Source of the DNA: Phytohabitans maris
GTDB lineage: Bacteria; Actinomycetota; Actinomycetes; Mycobacteriales; Micromonosporaceae
Length of the DNA stretch: 64,000 bases
Direction: 5' to 3'
NCBI RefSeq assembly: GCF_031085175.1
Contig: NZ_JAVHUY010000015.1
Coordinates: 124,001-188,000 of the forward strand
Both the position numbers and the translations under genes were made by a program. A model generated the notes under the pieces. That model saw only the letters and a list, made by a program, of their open reading frames with translations, was not told where the DNA came from and ran no database searches. Shown here piece after piece: positions 1 through 7,570 of this stretch; within the stretch, counting starts at the first letter, position 1; every line of letters begins with the position of its first letter.

Positions 1-125
1 CCGGGCGGCGCGGTCGTCGCCGGCGGCGGCGCGGTGGTCGCGGGGGGTTGCGGCGGCCCGGTCGTCACCGGCGGGGGCGCGGTGGTGGCCGGCGGCTGCG
101 GCGGTCCGGTCGTCACCGGTGGCCG
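1..125. repeat. 48-bp in-frame tandem repeat coding Thr/Pro units
   Basis: A 48-bp period is visible, with matching segments beginning near 61 and 109 and degenerate copies towards position 1. It encodes the Thr/Pro linker of the edge lipoprotein. Copy number may be larger outside the window and could vary between strains. Confidence 0.6.
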
Positions 126-548
126 GGTGGTCGCGCTGTTTTCGCGGCCGGGCTGCGGCGGGCCGGTGGTGATCGGCGGCCGGGTGGTGCCGCGCTTCAC
201 GGCCGGCGGCGGCTCCTGCCGGGGCGCCGGGTTCGTCGTCGCCGGCTGGTTGGGCTCGTCCGCCCCGCCGGGGTCGGGCTCGGCCGTCTCGGCCGGCTTG
301 TTGGGCTTGCTTCCGGGCTCGCCGGTCTTCCCGGTCTTCGCGGCCGCGGCCGGCGTGGTCGGGTCCGCGCCGGGAGTCGACTCGCTGTACCGCTCGTCCG
401 TGGCGGCCACCGCCGGGTCGCCAGCGGCCTGCGGCTCGTTGACGACCTGTTCGCCGGGTTGGCCCGCGCAGCCGGCGAGCGCGGTGACGAGGACGGTCAG
501 CGCGGCCAGCGCCACGCGCACACGCCGGGGGGAAGACTCAGGTGCCAT
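1..548 (-). CDS. Thr/Pro-rich lipoprotein, C-terminus cut by window edge
   Basis: The reading frame opens at an ATG (548) with a GGAG-type ribosome site just upstream and runs off the left edge, so the C-terminus is not seen. The N-terminus is a basic, hydrophobic signal ending in a lipobox (LAGC, cysteine near residue 27), so the protein should be lipid-anchored outside the membrane. The rest is low-complexity: first Ala/Glu/Thr-rich, then tandem 16-residue units of the type VTTGPPQPPATTAPPP, encoded by a 48-bp DNA repeat (spacing of identical segments at about 61 and 109). Such Thr/Pro stretches usually act as wall-spanning or O-glycosylated linkers that carry a distal domain, which here would lie outside the window. 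No enzymatic motif is visible and function is unknown. Confidence 0.75.
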   Translation of the reverse strand, partial: MAPESSPRRVRVALAALTVLVTALAGCAGQPGEQVVNEPQAAGDPAVAATDERYSESTPGADPTTPAAAAKTGKTGEPGSKPNKPAETAEPDPGGADEPNQPATTNPAPRQEPPPAVKRGTTRPPITTGPPQPGRENSATTRPPVTTGPPQPPATTAPPPVTTGPPQPPATTAPPPATTAPP

Positions 549-801
549 GAGCGGGACTCCAGGGTACGGAGAGCAGGGAGCGCGCGGAGCGTACTGCCGG
601 CGCGCCGGCGCCTGTCAAACGCACGAAAGCCCGTGTTTAAGCCGGTTTTGAGGATGCGCGGCCGGTGTCGGGGATGGATTCGGCGGTTCTGTCCGCGTTC
701 GCGCCCGCTCACCAGGCTCGGCGGTCCTCCAGGAACCAGAAACAAACTTAAGGTACGGATAACCGCCCGAAAAACCGGCGGCCGACGAGGGAGGTGGGTC
801 C

Positions 802-2178
802 ATGCCGGACGGTGCCGAGATCGCCGAGTTCGGCCGGCTGTTCCAGGAGTTCCTCCAGCTGTCGCTGGATCGGGCCACCGCCCGGCCGTCCGAGCTGATC
901 GCCCGGCTCACCGACCACCTCGGCGTGGAGCCGATGGGGCTGCCGGTGGTCGCCGAGTCGTACCAGACCTTCGACCACGCCAACGTACAGGTGGCGATCG
1001 AGGCGTACCTGGCCGGTGACGGGCGTTCCGCCGAGGTTGTCGGCATCGCTGGGCAGGGGATGCGCGACGTGCACAGCCTCGCCGAGATGGTGGAGCTGGC
1101 CGCGCGGCACGGCGCGTTCGCGCCCGGCGGCGTCGACTACGCCACCGCGCCAGCCGGCGTCGGGGTCGAGCGGCGGGTGGTCAACTTCGGCATCTTTCTG
1201 ATCTGCGACGGGCCGGTGCGGCTCGCCGCCCTGCTGCGCGGCAGCTCCGCGCGGCACGGCCGGCCGATCGTGCAGCTGGAGGTGCTCTGCGCCGATCCGG
1301 CGGGCGCCCAGGGCATGCTGGCCGAGCTGCGCCAGCTGATGGTGATCCACAACGTCTTCCGCGGCCAGGTCGTCTCGTTCGAGCCCCACGACTTCGGCAT
1401 GGTCCACGGTGGAGTGGGGCCGCTGCGCTTCCACGCCCGGCCCGCCCTCGACGCCGGCGACGTGGTCCTGCCGCCGGGCGCGCTCGACGCCGTCGACCGC
1501 CAGATCGTCGGCATGGCCCGGCACCGCGACCGGTTGCGTGCCGCCGGCCACGCGCTCAAGCGGGGCGTGCTGCTGTTCGGCCCGCCGGGTACCGGCAAGA
1601 CCCACACCGTGCGATACCTGATGGCGCGGCTGCCCGAGTTCACCGTGGTGCTGCTGCCCGGGATGGCGCAGCGGTTCGTCCAGCACGCCTGCGGACTGGC
1701 CCGGCTGCTGCAGCCCGCCCTGGTCGTGCTGGAGGACGTCGACCTGGTCGCCGAGTCGCGCGACACCCGGCCCGGTATGGACAACCCGCTGCTGTTCCAG
1801 GTGCTCAACGAGATGGACGGCCTGGCCGGCGACGCGGACGTGGCGTTCCTGCTCACCACCAACCGCGCCGACCTGCTGGAGGCCGCCCTCGCCCAGCGCC
1901 CCGGCCGGGTCGACCTGGCGGTGGAGCTGCCGCTGCCCGACGAGGCCGGCCGCGCCGCCCTGCTGCGCCTGTACGCGCGCGGGCTGCCCCTGACCGAGCC
2001 GCTGGTCGCGGAGGTTGTCGCCGCCACGGCCGGCATGACCGCGTCGTTCTTCACCGAGCTGGCCCGGCGCGCGACGCTGTTGGCGGCACTTGCCGGCGGT
2101 ACGCCGCCCGCCCCCGACCACCTCCGGGCAGCGCTCGCTGAGCTCCGGGAGAGCCGACGGGCGGTCGCCGCCGGATGA
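802..2178 (+). CDS. AAA+ family ATPase
   Basis: 458-residue cytoplasmic ATPase. Residues 1 to about 220 form an N-terminal region I cannot assign. A single AAA module follows, with Walker A GPPGTGKTHT (about 260-269), Walker B LVVLEDVD (about 306-313), a sensor-1-like TTNR near 352 and an arginine-rich QRPGRVDLAVELP segment typical of classical (FtsH/CDC48-like) AAA proteins. Such proteins couple ATP hydrolysis to remodelling or unfolding of a partner. There is no protease domain or membrane segment, so the substrate is unknown. The gene is preceded by a 253-bp gap facing the divergent lipoprotein gene and is followed after about 70 bp by an AhpD-like gene in the same direction. The start at 802 follows a GGAGG-like site (790-795). 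Confidence 0.85.
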   Translation: MPDGAEIAEFGRLFQEFLQLSLDRATARPSELIARLTDHLGVEPMGLPVVAESYQTFDHANVQVAIEAYLAGDGRSAEVVGIAGQGMRDVHSLAEMVELAARHGAFAPGGVDYATAPAGVGVERRVVNFGIFLICDGPVRLAALLRGSSARHGRPIVQLEVLCADPAGAQGMLAELRQLMVIHNVFRGQVVSFEPHDFGMVHGGVGPLRFHARPALDAGDVVLPPGALDAVDRQIVGMARHRDRLRAAGHALKRGVLLFGPPGTGKTHTVRYLMARLPEFTVVLLPGMAQRFVQHACGLARLLQPALVVLEDVDLVAESRDTRPGMDNPLLFQVLNEMDGLAGDADVAFLLTTNRADLLEAALAQRPGRVDLAVELPLPDEAGRAALLRLYARGLPLTEPLVAEVVAATAGMTASFFTELARRATLLAALAGGTPPAPDHLRAALAELRESRRAVAAG

Positions 2179-2250
2179 GGCATTGGCCCAGCGCGGTTGG
2201 CCGCCGATTGGCCCAGCGGTCGGGGCGCTTACCGCCATAGTGTTCGGGCC

Positions 2251-2697
2251 ATGAGACTGGACTTCGACACGCTCGCCCCCGAGTTCGCCAAGGCGATGGG
2301 GCGCCTCGACACCGCATCCGGCGACGGCCCGCTCGACCGGCCGCTGCGCGAGCTGGTACGCACCCACGCCTCCCAGATCAACGGCTGTGCGTACTGCGTG
2401 GACATGCACACCAAGGACGCCCGCGCGCTGGGCGAGACCGAGCAGCGGCTGTACGCCCTGCCGGCGTGGCGCGAGGTGCCGTACTTTACCGAGCGGGAGC
2501 GGGCCGCCCTCGCCCTCACCGAGGCGGTCACCGTGCCCACCCGCGCCGGCGTACCGGACGGGGTGTGGGCGGACGCGGCCAGGGCGTTCGACGAGGCCGA
2601 GCTGGCCCAGTTGCTGGCCACGATCGTCACGATCAACGCGTGGAACCGGATCGGCGTGGCCGCGCGCTGCTGGACGCCCGGTTCGTACCAGCGCTGA
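2251..2697 (+). CDS. Carboxymuconolactone decarboxylase family protein (AhpD-like)
   Basis: 148-residue alkylhydroperoxidase-D/CMD-fold protein. The hallmark CxxCxxxH is present as CAYCVDMH (Cys46, Cys49, His53), the redox-active dithiol and proton relay of AhpD-type peroxidase partners. Residues 70-125 form the usual helical repeat (LALTEAVT...VTINAWNR). Members reduce peroxides through a lipoyl or thiol partner or are uncharacterised thiol oxidoreductases; the partner here is not in view. ATG at 2251 was chosen because it restores the family N-terminus (MRLDFDTLAPEF); upstream in-frame codons have no homology. Confidence 0.88.
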   Translation: MRLDFDTLAPEFAKAMGRLDTASGDGPLDRPLRELVRTHASQINGCAYCVDMHTKDARALGETEQRLYALPAWREVPYFTERERAALALTEAVTVPTRAGVPDGVWADAARAFDEAELAQLLATIVTINAWNRIGVAARCWTPGSYQR

Positions 2698-2748
2698 CGT
2701 GGCCCGGCGGGCTCGCCGGAACGGCATGTCACCACGCAGGCCAGAGGC

Positions 2749-2777
2749 TTGACAAGCGCTTTCCTGAATCCATAGCC
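2749..2777 (+). promoter_or_regulatory. Candidate promoter with LacI-type operator for the pectin lyase gene
   Basis: TTGACA (2749-2754) is a good -35 hexamer. The segment TGACAAGCGCTTTCCT (2750-2765) matches the pattern of LacI/GalR-family operators around the palindrome AAGCGCTT (2754-2761). A weak -10 (CATAGC, about 2771-2776) is suitably spaced. This would fit sugar-responsive control of the secreted lyase, by inference; no LacI gene is in the window. Confidence 0.5.
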
Positions 2778-2846
2778 TTCTACCTGCTTTTAACGTTTCA
2801 TCGCCGTTCCCCATCGATGCTCAGCCGCCCACCCACGGAGGCGCTG

Positions 2847-5147
2847 ATGAATACCCGTACCCGCGCGCTTCTCGCGTCCGCCTGCACGATCGCTCTCCTG
2901 ACCCTCGGCGCGGCGCCGGCGACCGCCGGCGCCGGCCACGGCCGCCCCGGCGGCCCGATCCAGCTCGAACGCCTCGACCGCGGCCTGGTCGCCGCCACCA
3001 CGCCGGACGGGGTCTTCCTCAGCTGGCGGCTGCTCGCCCAGGAGGCCACCGGCCACTCCGCGACCGGCCTGACCGGCGCCGACTTCCGCGTGTACCGCGA
3101 CGGCGTGCCGGTCGCCACCGTCACCGACAGCACCAACTACCTCGACCCGGCCGGCACCGCCACCTCGCGGTACCGGGTCGGCACGCTCGCGCACGGCCGG
3201 CAGGTGGCGGTCAGCGCCGCCGTCACGCCGTGGGCCGGCGCCTCCCGCGACATCCCGCTGCGCAAGCCCGCCGACGGCGTGACCCCGGCCGGCGAGGCGT
3301 ACACCTACTCGGCGAACGACCTCAGCGTCGGCGACGTGGACGGCGACGGCCAGTACGAGTACGTGGTCAAGTGGGACCCCTCCAACTCCAAGGACGTCTC
3401 CCAGGTCGGCTACACCGGACCGGTCTACATCGACACGTACGAGGCGGACGGCACCCTCCTGCACCGCATCGACCTCGGCGTCAACATCCGCGCCGGCGCG
3501 CACTACACCCAGTTCCTCGTGTACGACTTCGACGGCGACGGCCGCGCGGAGATGATGTTCAAGACCGCGCCCGGCACCCGCGTGACCCGCTACCACCGCG
3601 ACGGCACCGTCGCCTCCACCCGGTACGTCACGATGCCGAAGCGGGACGTGCGGGCCGGGTACTCGCACGCCGACGACTACCGGCTCAGCGCGGCCGACTA
3701 CCGCGAGCGGCTGATCGGCGTCTTCCAAGGCTGGGACAAGCACCCCGAGGTGGTCGCCGGGCGGTGGCCGTCCACACTGGAGGCCGCTTTCGGCATCCCG
3801 CCCGCGTACCCGTACCCGCTGTCCCGTGTGGACGCCACGGCGCTCGTCGACTACTTCATCGACGTGTACGCCCCGGCCCGCAGCGCCCGCAACGTGCTGC
3901 GCAGCTTCGAAGGGTTCATCGTGGACGGTCCGGAGTACCTGACCGTCTTCGAGGGCGCGACCGGCCGCGAGCTGCAGACGGTCGACTACAAGCCGGGCCG
4001 GCACGACGACGGTCTCATGTGGGGCGACTACGCGATGTCCCGCATCGAGCCGGGCAACCGGGTCGACCGCTTCCTCGCCGCCGTAGCGTACCTGGACGGC
4101 CGGCACCCGTCGGCGGTCTTCGCCCGCGGCTACTACACCCGCTCCACCCTGGTCGCGTACGACTGGGACGGGCGGCGCCTGCGCGAGCACTGGTACGTGG
4201 ACAGCGGCTGGGTGCCGATGACCAACCCGTTCAACGACAGCCCGCACGGGCGGGACGGCACCGACCCGGAGTTCAAGACGCTCACCACGCAAGGCGACCA
4301 CTCGCTGAGCGCGTCCGATGTGGACGGTGACGGCAAGCAGGAGATCGTGTACGGGTCGGCCACCATCGACCACGACGGCACGCTGCTGTACAGCTCGTTC
4401 GCGGTGGGGCCGCCGGAGAGCGCGGTCGCCGGGCAGAACGTGCGCCTCGGCCACGGCGACGCCATGCACGTCACCGACATCGACCCGGCCCGCCCCGGGC
4501 TGGAGATCTACACCGCGCACGAGGGCGCCACCTTCGCCCCGTACGGCCACGCGATGCGCGACGCGGCCACCGGCGAGGTGCTCTTCGGCGACTACACCGG
4601 CCGGGACACCGGGCGGGCGATGATCGGCGACGTCGACCCGGCCGTACCCGGGATCGAGGCCTGGCCGGCCATGCCGCCGAACGCGGAGGACCTCGGCATC
4701 GGCCTCTTCTCCGCCGGCGGCACGCTGCTCGCGCCCACCACCCCGGGCACGAACATGAGCATCCGCTGGGCGGCCGACCTGACTACCCAGATCGTGAACG
4801 GCCAGGCGCCGGCGGACGTCACCGTCGACGACTGGCGGCGCGGGCGGCTGCTGACCGCCACCGGCACGACCTCCAACAACGGCACCAAGGGCAACCCCGG
4901 CCTGGTCGCCGACGTCTTCGGCGACTGGCGCGAGGAGCTGCTGGTGCGCACGCTCGACAGCACCGCGATCCGGGTCTACCTGAGCACCGAGGTGACGAGC
5001 CACAAGCTCTACACGCTGATGCACGACCCGCAGTACCGCGCGGAGGTGGCCCGCCAGCAGACCACCTACAACCAGCCCTCGTACCCCGGCTTCTACCTGG
5101 CCTCGGACACCGACTGGGCGAAGGTGCCGCTGCCTCGCCGGCGCTAG
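2847..5147 (+). CDS. Secreted rhamnogalacturonan lyase (PL11-type)
   Basis: 766-residue exported enzyme. Residues 1-28 are a signal peptide ending near TAGA. The mature protein begins with the domain common to rhamnogalacturonan lyases (QLERLDRGLVA; GVFLSWRLL; FRVYRDG) and then carries the eight-bladed propeller with repeated calcium-binding loops such as DVDGDGQYEYVVKW, DFDGDGRAEMMFK and DVDGDGKQEIVYG. Family PL11 enzymes cleave the rhamnogalacturonan I backbone of pectin by beta-elimination outside the cell. ATG 2847 has a GGAGG site at 2837-2841 and directly starts a signal peptide. A promoter with a LacI-like operator lies about 80 bp upstream. The stop codon shares CTAG with the convergent methyltransferase stop. 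Confidence 0.92.
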   Translation: MNTRTRALLASACTIALLTLGAAPATAGAGHGRPGGPIQLERLDRGLVAATTPDGVFLSWRLLAQEATGHSATGLTGADFRVYRDGVPVATVTDSTNYLDPAGTATSRYRVGTLAHGRQVAVSAAVTPWAGASRDIPLRKPADGVTPAGEAYTYSANDLSVGDVDGDGQYEYVVKWDPSNSKDVSQVGYTGPVYIDTYEADGTLLHRIDLGVNIRAGAHYTQFLVYDFDGDGRAEMMFKTAPGTRVTRYHRDGTVASTRYVTMPKRDVRAGYSHADDYRLSAADYRERLIGVFQGWDKHPEVVAGRWPSTLEAAFGIPPAYPYPLSRVDATALVDYFIDVYAPARSARNVLRSFEGFIVDGPEYLTVFEGATGRELQTVDYKPGRHDDGLMWGDYAMSRIEPGNRVDRFLAAVAYLDGRHPSAVFARGYYTRSTLVAYDWDGRRLREHWYVDSGWVPMTNPFNDSPHGRDGTDPEFKTLTTQGDHSLSASDVDGDGKQEIVYGSATIDHDGTLLYSSFAVGPPESAVAGQNVRLGHGDAMHVTDIDPARPGLEIYTAHEGATFAPYGHAMRDAATGEVLFGDYTGRDTGRAMIGDVDPAVPGIEAWPAMPPNAEDLGIGLFSAGGTLLAPTTPGTNMSIRWAADLTTQIVNGQAPADVTVDDWRRGRLLTATGTTSNNGTKGNPGLVADVFGDWREELLVRTLDSTAIRVYLSTEVTSHKLYTLMHDPQYRAEVARQQTTYNQPSYPGFYLASDTDWAKVPLPRRR

Positions 5148-5986
5148 GCGCTTCCGAAGTCATGGTGATCGAAGCTCCCGTCAAGTCGTTCTAACGACTT
5201 GAAGGGAGCTTCGATCACTGGCTCGCGCGTGCCGACCACGGCGGTGGCGGCCAGGTCGTCGTCGGTGACCACCCGAGCGGTGAGCCCGGCGGCGGCGAAG
5301 GCGGCCACCGCCGCGGCGGCCTGGCGGTCGCTGGTCTCGATCAGCAGGTGGCCGCCGGGCGCCAGCCAGACCGGGGCGGCGGACGCCACGCGGCGCAGCA
5401 CGTCCAGCCCGTCCGCGCCGCCGTCCAGCGCGATCCGCGGCTCGTGGTCGCGGGCCTCGGGCGGCATGCGGGCGAGCTCGGCGGTCGGGACGTAGGGCAC
5501 GTTCGCCACCAGGACGTCGACCCGGCCGCGCAGGGCCGCGGGGAGCGGGGCGTCCAGGTCGCCCTGGTACACCGTGCCGCCGGCCGGGGCGAGGTTGCGG
5601 CGCGCGCAGCGTACCGCGGCGGGGTCCACATCGGTGGCGTGCAGGGTGACCGGCCCGGCGGCCCTGGCCACCGCGGCGCCGACGGCCCCCGAGCCACAGC
5701 ACATGTCGACGACGGTGGGCGGGGCCGGGCGGCCGGCCAGCCGGGCCACCGCCTCGCGGACCAGCAGCGCGGTGCGCCGGCGCGGTACGAAGACGCCGGG
5801 GTCGAGCGCGATCCGCAGCCCGCAGAACTCCACCCAGCCCAGCAGGTGCTCCAGCGGCTCGCCGGCCACCCGCCGGGCGACCAGCGCGGCGAGGTCGCCG
5901 GGGCCGGCCGCGGCGGCGGTGAGCAGCCGCGCCTCGTCTTCGGCGAAGACGCAGCCCGCGGCCCGCAGCCGCTCGACGATCGACAC
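5144..5986 (-). CDS. HemK/PrmC-family class I methyltransferase with repeat-encoded tail
   Basis: 280 residues. The N-terminal helical domain and the Rossmann SAM-binding core are in the order of HemK/PrmC release-factor glutamine methyltransferases: motif I VVDMCCGSGAVG (92-103), acidic ATDVD (117-121), and the substrate motif near 162. That motif reads NVPY, where the family has NPPY, so the exact substrate is uncertain; it may be a paralogue rather than the housekeeping PrmC. The last 24 residues, from VIEAPFKSLERL onward, are encoded by a dispersed palindromic repeat (5165-5218) and probably are not part of the ancestral protein. The stop overlaps the convergent lyase stop in CTAG. Convergent orientation suggests independent transcription. 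Confidence 0.82.
   Translation of the reverse strand: MSIVERLRAAGCVFAEDEARLLTAAAAGPGDLAALVARRVAGEPLEHLLGWVEFCGLRIALDPGVFVPRRRTALLVREAVARLAGRPAPPTVVDMCCGSGAVGAAVARAAGPVTLHATDVDPAAVRCARRNLAPAGGTVYQGDLDAPLPAALRGRVDVLVANVPYVPTAELARMPPEARDHEPRIALDGGADGLDVLRRVASAAPVWLAPGGHLLIETSDRQAAAAVAAFAAAGLTARVVTDDDLAATAVVGTREPVIEAPFKSLERLDGSFDHHDFGSA
5165..5218. terminator. 54-bp palindromic repeat, family A copy 1
   Basis: A perfect 15-bp outer arm (GTGATCGAAGCTCCC, 5165-5179, with its complement at 5204-5218) is followed by one mismatch and an inner 10-bp arm (TCAAGTCGTT / AACGACTTGA), giving a stem of 25 pairs around a CT centre. It sits at the 3' ends of two convergent genes and can fold on either transcript, so a bidirectional terminator role is likely. 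The same arms recur at 27126-27180 and 63035-63088. There is no U-tract. Confidence 0.75.
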
Positions 5987-6026
5987 GCGTGCCGATGCTA
6001 CCCGTGATTGCTTTGATCACGGACGC

Positions 6027-6596
6027 CTAGCGCTCGAGGATGCCCTCGGCGGCCAGGCGGTCGGCGATGTTGGCGAGCGCGAGCCGCAGCCGCGACTTGG
6101 CCGTACCCTCCGGGATGTTGAGCTCCAGCGCCACCTGCCGGTAGGTGTGCCCCCGGTAGTACGCCAGCTGCACCGCCTGCCGTTGCAGGTCGGGCAGGGC
6201 CTGCACGGCCTCGCGTACGACCTTGGTCTCGGTGTGCCAGATGACCGCCTCGTCGATGTCGGCGAACGCCGGGGCGGCCGCCTCCGACGCGCCGGCCACC
6301 GCGTGGTAGCGGGCCCGCGCCTCCCGCCGCCGGGTCCAGTCGAGCGCCCGGCTGCGGGCCAGCATGCAGAGCCAGGTGCGCAGGGCGCCCCGCTCCGGGT
6401 CGTACACCTCCGGCCGCTGCCACAGCCCCACGAAGACGTCCTGCGTGATGTCTTCCGCGGCGGCCGCGTCGTCGGTGATCCGCAACGCGAGCGTGTGGAT
6501 CAGACCGGACCACCGGTCGTACGCCTCGGCGAGCGCGTCTCCGTCGCCGCCGACGAGCCGCTCCCGCAGCCGCGCGTCGCTCTCGTCCGGCGGCAC
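6027..6596 (-). CDS. ECF RNA polymerase sigma factor
   Basis: 189-residue extracytoplasmic-function sigma factor with only regions 2 and 4. Region 2 spans about 25-95 (YDRWSGLIHTLALRITDD; AAEDITQDVFVGLWQ; LCMLARSRALDWTRRR) and region 4 about 130-180, with the helix-turn-helix YYRGHTYRQVALELNIPEG. The start is GTG at 6596, only 2 bp after the stop of the upstream gene (6599), so translation is probably coupled. Unusually the anti-sigma gene precedes the sigma gene in the transcript. It probably activates its own operon and unknown stress genes. Confidence 0.9.
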   Translation of the reverse strand: MPPDESDARLRERLVGGDGDALAEAYDRWSGLIHTLALRITDDAAAAEDITQDVFVGLWQRPEVYDPERGALRTWLCMLARSRALDWTRRREARARYHAVAGASEAAAPAFADIDEAVIWHTETKVVREAVQALPDLQRQAVQLAYYRGHTYRQVALELNIPEGTAKSRLRLALANIADRLAAEGILER

Positions 6597-6598
6597 GC

Positions 6599-7549
6599 TC
6601 AGTCACATCCCAGCGTCGCGGCGACGTGGAGGACCCGCGTCGACACGGCCGGGCTGCCGGTGGTGGTGTGGGGGAGTGAGTCGGCACCGCGCCGGTTGGC
6701 CACCAGGCGGGTGAACTCGACCGCGTCCGCGTAGATCGTCGTGTCGTCGCCCGGTCCACAGGGGAGTGTCCACTCCCCACCGCCGGTGCCCTCCAGCACG
6801 AGGCGGACGGTGCCGGTCGAGCCGTCGGCCAGCACGCCGGGCAGGAGGGCGGCGGCGAGGTCGACGATCCGGCGCACCTGCTCGGGCGGGGGCGTGGTGG
6901 TGCCGCGGCCGACCGCGGCGCCGATGTCGTCGAGGTGGGTCCAGGTCTCGAACGCCCGCTGCACCAGCGCGTCGCGCAGCGGCCGCAGCGGGGGCGGGCC
7001 GGTGTGGGCGAGCCGGACCCGCTGGTCGAGGCCGCCGTCGCGGCCGGTGAGCGCGTCGACGAGCACCCGGCTCTGCGCCCGCCAGGCGGCGTGCACCTCG
7101 CGGGCCGGCCCGGCGGGCAGCGGCACCACGGGGAGGCCGAGGTCGGCGGCGAGCATCGCGTCGTTGCCGGCGAGGTGGGCGACCACGCCGCTGACCGTCT
7201 CGTGGCGCGGGTCGGGGCGGGCCCAGTCGTCGGCCCGCACCGCGCCGAGCAGCCGGTCGAGCATGGCGGCCTGCCCCGCGTACGCCCCGACGAGCGTGCG
7301 CATCAGCGCCGCCGGGCGGGCCGCGTGGGCGGTCGCGAGCACGCGGTGGCGCAGGGCCGGCGGCGCCGGGACCACCCGGTCGGCGGCCAGCCAGCTCGCG
7401 GCCGAACGCAGGCGGCGAGCCTCCGCGGCGCAGGTGGCGCAGCCGATCAGATGCGCGTCCACCGTCGCCGCCTCATCCGGGTCACAGGCGTCCAGAGCCC
7501 ACGCACCGATCAGGTCGAGCACCTCGTCATGTACATCCATAGCGGTCAC
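6599..7549 (-). CDS. Zinc-finger anti-sigma domain fused to mycothiol-dependent maleylpyruvate isomerase-like domain
   Basis: 316 residues. The N-terminus is an anti-sigma zinc-binding domain with His33-x3-Cys37-x2-Cys40 (DAHLIGCATC). Residues from about 80 form a DinB/MDMPI fold: a metal-site His in AHLAGND, a paired Glu/His in FETWTHLDD, and a C-terminal SCP2-like segment (GTVRLVLEGTGGG). In characterised relatives this fold binds a metal and mycothiol. The protein has no membrane segment, so it is a soluble regulator. Joining a redox-sensitive zinc finger to a thiol-cofactor fold suggests that mycothiol state is sensed to release the sigma factor encoded 2 bp downstream. That role is inference. 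Confidence 0.82.
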   Translation of the reverse strand: MTAMDVHDEVLDLIGAWALDACDPDEAATVDAHLIGCATCAAEARRLRSAASWLAADRVVPAPPALRHRVLATAHAARPAALMRTLVGAYAGQAAMLDRLLGAVRADDWARPDPRHETVSGVVAHLAGNDAMLAADLGLPVVPLPAGPAREVHAAWRAQSRVLVDALTGRDGGLDQRVRLAHTGPPPLRPLRDALVQRAFETWTHLDDIGAAVGRGTTTPPPEQVRRIVDLAAALLPGVLADGSTGTVRLVLEGTGGGEWTLPCGPGDDTTIYADAVEFTRLVANRRGADSLPHTTTGSPAVSTRVLHVAATLGCD

Positions 7550-7570
7550 CGCCTTCGACGGTACCGCTCG

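Noticed and set aside
748-2814. Long minus-strand open frame (688 codons) opposite the ATPase and AhpD genes
   Set aside because: GC-rich shadow frame: composition is Gly/Arg/Val/His-biased, no family signature, and the opposite frame has clear AAA motifs.
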